Positions 1 through 5,705 of a stretch of 8,594 bases of DNA are shown one piece after another. The notes under the pieces are model-generated. The model did no database searches and was not told where the DNA came from. It saw only the letters and a program-made list of their open reading frames with translations. The stretch is taken from NCBI GenBank assembly GCA_016185555.1, contig JACPNI010000093.1:1-8594 (forward strand), in the 5' to 3' direction. This DNA comes from Candidatus Woesearchaeota archaeon (lineage in GTDB: Archaea; Nanobdellota; Nanobdellia; SCGC-AAA011-G17; JACPNG01). Position 1 is the first letter of the stretch. Each line of letters begins with the position of its first letter. The translations under genes and the position numbers were made by a program.

Positions 1-2
1 GA

Positions 3-125
3 AAATTGGAACGTTTTTTTAAGATGAGTCTTATCATTAAGGGTGATTTAGATACTGATAATAAACAGAAAAAACAAGAAGCTAGAAGCGATGTACTAAC
101 TATTGGCGATTTGTTAAGTAAATGA
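3..125 (+). CDS. C-terminal end of an unidentified protein (5' truncated by window edge)
   Basis: An open frame enters from the left edge and ends at TGA 123-125, giving about 40 residues that finish in ...TIGDLLSK. It is polar and lysine-rich in its last 25 residues and has no motif I recognise. The stop overlaps the start of the next gene as ATGA, typical of translationally coupled genes in one operon, which is the main reason to believe it is real. In many archaea the neighbours of METTL5-like and rpoL genes are RNA-processing or translation genes such as the exosome subunit Csl4 or Dph2, but this short tail does not let me assign either. An internal ATG at 24 could in principle start a 33-residue peptide, but a truncated longer gene is more likely. 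Confidence 0.55.
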   Translation, partial: KLERFFKMSLIIKGDLDTDNKQKKQEARSDVLTIGDLLSK

Positions 126-745
126 TAAAGTCAAAGAAAGAGCTTGCTGTATTGCTTTCACAGTTAAAAACATTTCATAAACCTAAGCTTAAGCTTGAAC
201 AATATCAGACTGATTCTGAGATTGCTGCAGAGTTGCTGTGGAATGCTTATCTCGGTGGGAATATCCAAAAGAAGGTTATAATGGATCTGGGCTGTGGCAA
301 TGGAATCCTCGGTATAGGTGCACTTGCGCTTGGTGCTTCAGAAGGGGTTTTTTGTGATATTGATGATGCAGCACTAAACCTCGCGATTGAGAACTGTGAA
401 CTAATTGAAGGTATATTAACTAAAAAGTTTAAAACCAGCTTTTCAAATTGCAATTTTAGCGAGTGCAATAAAAGAGTTGATGTTGTACTGGAAAACCCAC
501 CATTTGGTACAAAAAATGAGCATATAGACTCTCTTTTTTTGGAACAGGCATTTAAGTTAAGTAAAATAGTCTATAGCTTTCATAAAATTGAAACCAAAGA
601 TTTTATTATTAATTTTGCAAAATCTCACGGCTTTAAGGTTATTGATATTATCACCTTTAAAATGCCTTTAAAAGCTACCTTTTCATTTCATAAAAAAAAG
701 ATTTATAATGTTGGTGTTGGCTGTTTTGTACTTAAAAAAATTTAA
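122..745 (+). CDS. METTL5-like rRNA N6-adenine methyltransferase
   Basis: This 207-aa class I SAM-dependent methyltransferase is about the normal length for the METTL5 family. Visible signatures, in order: the LEQYQT element near residues 25-30, characteristic of the family; SAM-binding motif I DLGCGNGILG at 55-64; an acidic DID near 79-81, where the SAM ribose is usually held; the catalytic NPPFGTK at 125-131, the (D/N)PP(Y/F) motif of enzymes that methylate exocyclic adenine amines; and a C-terminal FSFHKKK followed by a beta strand. In eukaryotes METTL5 makes one m6A in small-subunit rRNA with the partner TRMT112. An equivalent rRNA target is expected here but is inferred. The ATG overlaps the upstream TGA (ATGA), which fixes the start and suggests co-transcription. 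The stop lies one base from the end of the convergent gene on the minus strand. Confidence 0.9.
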   Translation: MIKSKKELAVLLSQLKTFHKPKLKLEQYQTDSEIAAELLWNAYLGGNIQKKVIMDLGCGNGILGIGALALGASEGVFCDIDDAALNLAIENCELIEGILTKKFKTSFSNCNFSECNKRVDVVLENPPFGTKNEHIDSLFLEQAFKLSKIVYSFHKIETKDFIINFAKSHGFKVIDIITFKMPLKATFSFHKKKIYNVGVGCFVLKKI

Positions 746-746
746 T

Positions 747-1328
747 TTAATATGATGAAAAAGATATTTCACCTTTTGATGCCTTTTTATAAAATTCTAA
801 TTCGGGATTTATTTTTTTCTGCTCGAAAAGCATCATATCAAGTCCTTCCCAGAAGAGAAACCAGCCCCCGGGTTCTATAAGTACGATAAGAAAATTAAAA
901 AGCAGTCCTTTTTCTTCATACTCTACAATTATATATGTTGCAATGAACATTAAAAGTATCCCAAATAAAGTAAACAATAGCCCTTTTTTAACAGTCCATT
1001 TTTTCTCTTTGCTGAGCAGATTAAAATGCTTATTGAGGTGTTGTTTTAATCTTCTTTTAATTACCTCTTCTTGGTGCGGGTTTCTTTCATTTGTGGGAAT
1101 AAGCAGTGTTAAATCAATTGCGCCAGAAACATTCTCTCTGCTTGCTTTTTTTGCTTCCCTTAAAAAGTCATCAGACAGTGCCCTTTGTGAAATTGGTCTG
1201 GGATCAAAGTCAGAAAATATGTCGTCATAATTATCCAGCCATAGACTTATCTCAGAAAGCCTAAGCAGTTTACGGTGATACCCTTTTTGCATCGGTTCTT
1301 CTTTGTTAAGTCCTTCCTTTTCTTCCAT
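747..1328 (-). CDS. Conserved hypothetical two-helix membrane protein
   Basis: This 193-aa protein has a soluble N-terminal half and two C-terminal membrane segments. The N-terminal part contains the acidic, aromatic stretch YDDIFSDFDPRPISQRALSDDF (about residues 34-55, given here as its visible consensus of D, F, P and R positions) and then charged, helical sequence. Predicted membrane segments are near 116-135 and 141-160, with only a short acidic loop between them, and are followed by EGLD and a lysine-rich cytoplasmic-type tail. The motif EPGGWFLFWEGLD at about 152-164 looks functionally constrained. I recall similar unnamed proteins in archaea and bacteria but cannot give a function. The ATG at 1328 gives the longest product; Met13 (codon beginning at 1292) is an alternative just before the conserved part. 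The gene is convergent with the methyltransferase and divergent from rpoL. Confidence 0.78.
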   Translation of the reverse strand: MEEKEGLNKEEPMQKGYHRKLLRLSEISLWLDNYDDIFSDFDPRPISQRALSDDFLREAKKASRENVSGAIDLTLLIPTNERNPHQEEVIKRRLKQHLNKHFNLLSKEKKWTVKKGLLFTLFGILLMFIATYIIVEYEEKGLLFNFLIVLIEPGGWFLFWEGLDMMLFEQKKINPELEFYKKASKGEISFSSY

Positions 1329-1348
1329 GATATTATTATATTATAGTC

Positions 1349-1356
1349 CTTTTTAT
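1349..1356 (-). promoter_or_regulatory. Possible TATA box for the minus-strand membrane protein gene
   Basis: Read on the minus strand, an ATAAAAAG element lies about 27 nt before the ATG at 1328. That is close to the 29-nt TATA-to-ATG spacing of the two better promoters in this window, and there is no Shine-Dalgarno sequence directly before the ATG, so a leaderless transcript would fit. The region is so A+T-rich that a chance match is quite possible; a second TATAATATAAT-like run lies closer to the start but is too near to position a leaderless start. Confidence 0.28.
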
Positions 1357-1409
1357 TTTTATTGAATGCAATTTTCAGGACAACACAACAAAAAAGCCCT
1401 AAGGAAAGC

Positions 1410-1418
1410 TTTAAAAAC
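1410..1418 (+). promoter_or_regulatory. Possible TATA box of rpoL
   Basis: TTTAAAAAC preceded by GAAAGC resembles an archaeal BRE plus TATA element and is the best candidate in the 121-base divergent interval 1329-1449. It lies about 38 nt before the rpoL ATG. With normal spacing the transcript would start near 1440, which would clip the Shine-Dalgarno-like AAGGTGA at 1437-1443. One of the two elements may therefore be fortuitous, or transcription may start slightly earlier. Confidence 0.32.
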
Positions 1419-1436
1419 AGTTTTTATCTAAGTTTT

Positions 1437-1443
1437 AAGGTGA
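1437..1443 (+). promoter_or_regulatory. Shine-Dalgarno site of rpoL
   Basis: AAGGTGA matches the GGAGGTGAT complement of the archaeal 16S rRNA 3' end over six or seven bases and ends six nt before the ATG at 1450. It is the clearest ribosome-binding site in the window; most other genes here have none and appear to use leaderless or coupled initiation. Confidence 0.6.
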
Positions 1444-1449
1444 ATTAAG

Positions 1450-1719
1450 ATGGAATTAAAGGTTCTCGAAAAATCCAAAGCAAGGCTTAAGCTTGAAGTA
1501 TTAGGAGAAGATCATACTTTGTGCAATGCTTTAAAAAAAGAGTTATGGAACGATGAAAATGTTAAGGTTAGCGGCTATAATATCCCACATTCAATTGTTG
1601 GTAACCCAATATTGATTGTTGAAGCCTCAGATGCTAAAAAAGCATTAAATGATGCTGTTAAGAGACTAAAGAAAAAAAATTCTGAGTTTTTAGAGCAATT
1701 CAAGAAGGCATTAAAGTAA
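1450..1719 (+). CDS. rpoL: DNA-directed RNA polymerase subunit L
   Basis: This 89-aa protein is the archaeal homologue of eukaryotic RPB11/AC19 and of the bacterial alpha N-terminal dimerisation domain. It pairs with subunit D to form the platform on which RNA polymerase assembles. The family signature is DHTLCNALKKELW (about residues 21-33), followed by the strand containing GYNIPHSIVGNP, whose P-H and P positions are standard, and a C-terminal amphipathic helix rich in Lys (KKALNDAVKRLKKK). Length and motif order are normal. The ATG is preceded by a good Shine-Dalgarno sequence at 1437-1443. The gene is divergent from the membrane protein gene and ends 34 nt before the secreted SLT gene, which has its own TATA box, so the two are probably separate transcripts. 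Its presence is the strongest single argument that this DNA is archaeal. Confidence 0.96.
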   Translation: MELKVLEKSKARLKLEVLGEDHTLCNALKKELWNDENVKVSGYNIPHSIVGNPILIVEASDAKKALNDAVKRLKKKNSEFLEQFKKALK

Positions 1720-1724
1720 AATTA

Positions 1725-1731
1725 TATAAAC
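1725..1731 (+). promoter_or_regulatory. TATA box driving the SLT/pilin-like operon (leaderless start)
   Basis: TATAAAC, preceded by an A-rich BRE-like AAAATTA, lies between the rpoL stop and the ATG at 1754. Its first T is exactly 29 nt before the A of the ATG, which puts the expected transcription start on or within a base or two of the start codon. There is no Shine-Dalgarno sequence, so the mRNA is probably leaderless. The same heptamer at the same spacing precedes hicB at 8181. Confidence 0.65.
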
Positions 1732-1753
1732 TTCTTATCTGTATTATTATTTG

Positions 1754-4024
1754 ATGAAAAAAATAGCAGTATTATGTATAACCTTATTGTTTGTATTCTC
1801 AATAGTTTATGCTGGTATTCAGGAGGCAGCTGATCTGACATGGTCTTTGGCAAAGGATGAGGCCGGTAAAAAAGTTTTAGAGGCTGCTGGTAAAACTGAA
1901 GATGGAAAACAAGCTGTTACTGCATGGAAATGTTTTACACAAGGCGCAGTTGGCTGTATGAGTGCTTTAGCCTGTGAAGATCCAGAAAATAAAGAAGGAT
2001 GTGATTCTTTTCAGCAGACATTAAAGACATATGATATAGCTTCTGACCCAACAGGGATTTTAAAAGGCATTGCATTTCAAAAAGCACAGGAGGCTGTTTT
2101 AGAAAGCCATCCAGAATTAAAAACTCTAGTTCCCTCATTAACGTTATCTTATCAGTATTTTGCAGCATTAACTTCGACCCCTCAAAAAAAAACAACGGGG
2201 AGCTTTTTAACAATTGATTCTATTACTGGTTTTGCTGCTTTGGAAAATGTACCTTGCCCGGGTATGCCAACAGAATTTTCAGCTGGAGAAAAAATATCTG
2301 CAGAAGGTTGTGTCAGTCCAATTTATGTAAAGGGAATTACAGTAAAAGAAGGGGAAACCTCTTTTGTGAAATTAGACTGTGAGAGTATAAAATCTGTTGA
2401 CAAGCCTTTATTTAAGATACAGGGCTCTGGCTGGGGGTTTGATCAGGGTACAGAATCGCATAAGGTAATCTCTTCAGGGTATGGTACATTATTCCTTCTA
2501 AATGAAAAAGGAGAAACTACCTCAATATTTTCTGGTATGAAAAAATGTAGCGTTTTAAGCATGGATAATAGCGCAAAAATTATTGAAGCAGATATAACAG
2601 CAGGCATAGATACAGTTTATAATATTAATGAGATAAGATATAAATTACAGAAGGGTGCAAGAATCGTTATAGAAAAAAATGGAAAGGTAACATTATCCCC
2701 GCCAAAAGATGGATCTATAGGTTTGTGTGTTTCTAAAGACTGTGATTTTATAACTGGAAAAAATATAATTAATATTTATAAAGAAGCTTTTTTTGATGCA
2801 CAAAATAAAATAATAAATTCTAATGATAAGCCAGTCATAATTGGTATTTTTGATAAAAAGTTTGAATTTACTGGGGAGATGATTTTAATATCCGAAGCAA
2901 GATTCTCACTTGAAAAAGGCTCATCTTTTAAAATGTCTGATTATTCCGGAAGGGTTACAGGTGATTATTTGATTATTGATTTAAAAGGTGATGAAATTGA
3001 TGGTAGTGGAATTTCTTTTGGAGAAAAAATAAGAGGCTATGGCAAGTTTTATCTCGGGTTTGGTTCAAATTCTTTTGACTCAAGATCAGCCAATAATCTG
3101 TTTTCTTATGATCCAAATAAAAAGGGTATTGTTATTAAAAATACAGCAGTTAATGCAGATATAGGAAGCCTGGCTATTGGCGGCAGCTCTATTAATCTTG
3201 TTACAGATTCAAGAGGCAATTTAGTTTATACGCAGGATAGGTTGAAAATAATGAGTTCAATTAACCAATGTAAGAAAGTTAAGAAGAATGAGGTATGCGG
3301 TGTTAGGAACAGAGTTTCAGATGGTTATTTAAATATTAATTTTAAATTACGGGAGGGGCTTAATTTACAAGTAATAGCACCTAAAAATAAGGATTTAGGA
3401 AATTCTATATTCTTTACAGATGAAAGTCCCCTTAACTTGCATTCGAAAAAAACAACTGATCTTGTTTTGAAAAGAACATCATTAAACCTGCAAAATGCAG
3501 ACGCTTCATTGCAGAAAGAGGTAGGTAATAAAGAGAAGCTAATAAGTGTTATCCAAGGCACTGCCACTGCAGATAATATACCTCCAGGATTGCTTGCCGC
3601 GACGGTAATGGCTGAGTCAAATTTTGATGAAACCGCCAAAAGTGCTAGAGGTGCTTCTTATGGTCTTATGGGCCTCACAAAAGTTGCAGTTGATGATCTG
3701 CCAAGAATTTGCACTGATCAAAGTATTGATGTTAGTTATGATGAAGTTGTAAAGAGTCCAGTTAAAAATCTGCAGGCTGGTTCTATGTATTTGGGTTGTA
3801 TTGCTAAAAAATTAAAGACCAATGCCTGCGACCCAAAGGCATGGGCCGCTTATAATCTTGGGATAAGCAGGTTAAATAGAATATGCTGCGGTAGTGCCGG
3901 TTGTGAATGCACCAAAGACTATGCTTTTATTAAAGATAAACTCCCTCTTGAAACAAAATGGCATGTTATGAAGGTTTTTGTATACACAAAGAAGTTTGGC
4001 GAGTTAAATTTAAATAGTTGTTAA
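1754..4024 (+). CDS. Secreted protein with C-terminal SLT lytic-transglycosylase-like domain
   Basis: This protein has 756 aa. Residues 1-20 (MKKIAVLCITLLFVFSIVYA) form a Sec signal peptide with a likely cut after VYA. Residues 21 to about 150 are helical and contain several Cys. Residues about 165-590 are strand-rich, Gly/Ser/Asn-rich and low in recognisable motifs, perhaps a beta-solenoid. The C-terminal domain, about 605-720, is SLT-like: AESNF with the presumed catalytic Glu621, then A-S-x-x-GAS-x-GLM, an N-L-Q-A-G-x-x-YL helix, and AAYNLG with Tyr700. This is the usual order E, GLM, YN(A/L)G. SLT enzymes cleave the MurNAc-GlcNAc bond of murein non-hydrolytically, forming anhydroMurNAc. 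One oddity is Gly640 where GLMQ has Gln. The tail is Cys-rich (ICCGSAGCEC), suggesting disulfides outside the cell. ATG 1754 is preferred over the TTG three bases earlier because the TATA spacing fits it. It heads an operon with the next genes. Confidence 0.82.
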   Translation: MKKIAVLCITLLFVFSIVYAGIQEAADLTWSLAKDEAGKKVLEAAGKTEDGKQAVTAWKCFTQGAVGCMSALACEDPENKEGCDSFQQTLKTYDIASDPTGILKGIAFQKAQEAVLESHPELKTLVPSLTLSYQYFAALTSTPQKKTTGSFLTIDSITGFAALENVPCPGMPTEFSAGEKISAEGCVSPIYVKGITVKEGETSFVKLDCESIKSVDKPLFKIQGSGWGFDQGTESHKVISSGYGTLFLLNEKGETTSIFSGMKKCSVLSMDNSAKIIEADITAGIDTVYNINEIRYKLQKGARIVIEKNGKVTLSPPKDGSIGLCVSKDCDFITGKNIINIYKEAFFDAQNKIINSNDKPVIIGIFDKKFEFTGEMILISEARFSLEKGSSFKMSDYSGRVTGDYLIIDLKGDEIDGSGISFGEKIRGYGKFYLGFGSNSFDSRSANNLFSYDPNKKGIVIKNTAVNADIGSLAIGGSSINLVTDSRGNLVYTQDRLKIMSSINQCKKVKKNEVCGVRNRVSDGYLNINFKLREGLNLQVIAPKNKDLGNSIFFTDESPLNLHSKKTTDLVLKRTSLNLQNADASLQKEVGNKEKLISVIQGTATADNIPPGLLAATVMAESNFDETAKSARGASYGLMGLTKVAVDDLPRICTDQSIDVSYDEVVKSPVKNLQAGSMYLGCIAKKLKTNACDPKAWAAYNLGISRLNRICCGSAGCECTKDYAFIKDKLPLETKWHVMKVFVYTKKFGELNLNSC

Positions 4025-4038
4025 ATCCTCATAAAAAG

Positions 4039-4794
4039 ATGAAAAAGGGACAGGTGACATTATTTGTTATTCTTGGTATAATTATCCTTGGTGTCGTTTC
4101 TCTGTTGTTTTATTACAAGGAGGCTGTGTTTTCCAACCTGCAAGAAGTTGGGATATTAAAGACAGCTGCTTTACCCCCCGAGCTTGATAGTTTAAGAAGT
4201 AATATACAAAAGTGTGTTGATAATACATTTATTTCAGGCCTTATCATTGTAGGACTAAATGGGGGCATGATTGTTCCACAAGAAGATTATCTTAAGACTG
4301 AAACTGTAACAATAGCATATTGGAACAATTACGGAAAATTCCAAGGCCCAAGTTTAAATAGTATAGGAAGTGAAATGAAGGAGTATATAGAAGCAATACT
4401 TCCTTCATGCGTTAATCTTGAACAATACAAAAAATTTACCTTTAATGATGCAATACCACAGGCAGTTATTAACCTTGGAAAAGATAAAACTAATGTTGTT
4501 GTTAACTATAAGCTTACAGCAACACAGGGGGATTTAAAATACAGTTTATTCAAACCCTATAGTTCAGAAGTTCCGGTAAGATTCAGGAACATTTACAATA
4601 TTGCCACAAATATAGCAAATTATGAAATAGAAAATACCGGTAAGCTTGATGTAACTTATTTATTGTCAACAGGCATGAACGTTGATGTATTAACCATTGA
4701 TAATGAAACATTGGTTTATGCTATAACTGACAGTAGTTCAAGTATAGAAGGAATCCCCTATATATTTAATATTGCAAGCAGGTTTAAAAAATGA
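4039..4794 (+). CDS. Pilin-like N-anchored surface protein (DPANN type)
   Basis: This 251-aa protein begins MKKGQVTLFVILGIIILGVV: a short basic start, then Gly-Gln and an uninterrupted hydrophobic helix to about residue 28. It resembles archaeal class III (type IV pilin-like) leaders, with possible processing near KKG-Q, and it is a very common N-terminus among DPANN surface proteins. The rest is predicted to be extracytoplasmic. It has two Cys likely to pair, in IQKCVDN (about residue 53) and LPSCVNL (about 124), a YW motif, and later beta-rich sequence. I recognise the family type but no assigned function. An upstream TTG at 4018 would add seven polar residues before the leader and overlap the previous gene, so ATG 4039 is preferred. 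It follows the SLT gene by 14 nt and overlaps the next by ATGA, so it should be co-expressed and may anchor or assemble with the two SLT proteins. Confidence 0.8.
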   Translation: MKKGQVTLFVILGIIILGVVSLLFYYKEAVFSNLQEVGILKTAALPPELDSLRSNIQKCVDNTFISGLIIVGLNGGMIVPQEDYLKTETVTIAYWNNYGKFQGPSLNSIGSEMKEYIEAILPSCVNLEQYKKFTFNDAIPQAVINLGKDKTNVVVNYKLTATQGDLKYSLFKPYSSEVPVRFRNIYNIATNIANYEIENTGKLDVTYLLSTGMNVDVLTIDNETLVYAITDSSSSIEGIPYIFNIASRFKK

Positions 4795-5558
4795 AGCCTG
4801 GGGTTTATGTAGTGTCAATCTTAATAATTTTTTTATTATATGCGCAATCCTTATTCGCTGTTGGTGAATGCAAGGTTTCTGGTGAAGGAGTTTATAAACT
4901 GACTGAGAAAGATAATGCTGGTTGCAAAGATTTGCTTTGTTATAGGGCTGATGGGGATAATACTAAATTAAGCTTTGAAGGTGTTGAAGGCACATATAAC
5001 CTAAGAAAAGGGAGTGTTGTTAAATGCAGTTTAACAGGTGAATTACTTCCAGAGACGAAAATTGAATTCGGCACAAAAGGCTTTTCTGATTCTTATTCTG
5101 TTAACTTCAACAAAAATGGCATATTATTGGACGGTATTAATCCCGGGGATAAATTAAATATATTTGAGAAGGGTGGGGCTACATTTACTAAAGTCCAGGA
5201 TAATATTAAAGTTTCTGGTGAAGGTGGTAAAAAAGAAGTCCAGGTTAATCCTGTTACAGTATGTAAACAAAAATTTGATGCACCTATTGGAGCACAGTCG
5301 TCATTTATAATTTCTCCTATTAATAATAAAGAAGGTTGTAGAATATCATATTATGCAATTAGTGGCTCTGAGTTATTTAAAGAAGTGCAATCCTCTTCTT
5401 TCAAATGCGGAAACAGGAATTTGAAATTAAATGGCGTTGCTTTAGTAAAGGCTTTTGAATGTGAGGATAGGGATAATAAAGGTGATATAAGATGCGCTTC
5501 TCCTGGATGTTTTGAGAATGTTGCAGGTTATTATAATTTGGATATCAATGGAATTTAA
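4791..5558 (+). CDS. N-terminal part of a secreted protein cut by in-frame TAA
   Basis: This stretch of 255 aa has a signal peptide (hydrophobic residues 5-22, likely cut after SLFA at 23). Strand-rich sequence follows, with about ten Cys in pairs (for example GECKVSGEG, GCKDLLCY, VCKQKF, EGCRIS, FKCGN, FECED, RCASPGC), suggesting disulfide-stabilised small beta domains. No catalytic motif is seen. It ends abruptly at TAA 5556-5558 in the middle of strand-like sequence (YYNLDINGI). The same frame continues open with equally protein-like sequence to 8099, including an SLT domain, so I read this as the front of a single 1102-codon gene rather than a finished protein. ATG 4791 overlaps the previous stop TGA (ATGA), indicating coupled translation. 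If expressed alone, it would be a secreted Cys-rich protein of unknown role. Confidence 0.75.
   Translation: MKPGVYVVSILIIFLLYAQSLFAVGECKVSGEGVYKLTEKDNAGCKDLLCYRADGDNTKLSFEGVEGTYNLRKGSVVKCSLTGELLPETKIEFGTKGFSDSYSVNFNKNGILLDGINPGDKLNIFEKGGATFTKVQDNIKVSGEGGKKEVQVNPVTVCKQKFDAPIGAQSSFIISPINNKEGCRISYYAISGSELFKEVQSSSFKCGNRNLKLNGVALVKAFECEDRDNKGDIRCASPGCFENVAGYYNLDINGI
5556..5558 (+). other. In-frame TAA interrupting the 4791-8099 reading frame
   Basis: Codon 256 counted from the ATG at 4791 is TAA. The next 846 codons in the same frame are open to the stop at 8097-8099. The upstream part carries the signal peptide and the downstream part carries the catalytic SLT domain, so only the joined product makes a functional exported enzyme. 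A single base change would remove the stop (for example to GAA, CAA, AAA, TTA or TAT). TAA ends the METTL5-like gene, rpoL, the first SLT gene and hicB, so it is an ordinary stop here and not a reassigned codon. Confidence 0.9.
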
Positions 5559-5705
5559 TTACAGAATCTGAAAGATTTTTCTTCTTATGAATCCTTTGAA
5601 AACACAGGGTTTTCTATTATTAAAGGAAATGATGTAATTGCAGATTTCAAAGGTGCGAATGTACACTGTAATGATGGTGAGTGTTTATTTAGGGATAAAA
5701 CTTTA
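5559..5705 (+). other. Open in-frame continuation between the stop and the first GTG
   Basis: These 49 codons are in frame with both flanking parts and contain no stop. They encode ordinary protein-like sequence with alternating hydrophobic residues (GFSIIKGNDVIADF) and a Cys pair (VHCNDGECLF), in the same style as the Cys-paired beta segments before the TAA and just after the GTG at 5706. There is no start codon with a ribosome-binding site in this stretch; the GGTGAG near 5674 is about 26 nt from the GTG, too far to use. It is best read as coding sequence of the interrupted gene. Confidence 0.7.

Noticed and set aside
943..1230. Plus-strand open frame opposite the membrane protein gene
   Set aside because: It is a shadow of the minus-strand gene, with no start signals and no protein-like motif; the minus-strand product has coherent helices and motifs.
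1751..1753. TTG start giving a Met-Met N-terminus for the first SLT protein
   Set aside because: The ATG at 1754 fits the 29-nt TATA spacing exactly and gives a normal signal peptide start; the TTG has no supporting site.
4018..4038. TTG start extending the pilin-like protein by seven residues
   Set aside because: It would overlap the previous gene and place polar residues before the MKKGQVTLF leader, which elsewhere begins the protein.
5556..5558. Stop codon reassignment or pyrrolysine insertion
   Set aside because: Pyrrolysine uses TAG, and TAA ends several other genes in this window normally, so genome-wide reassignment is not supported.
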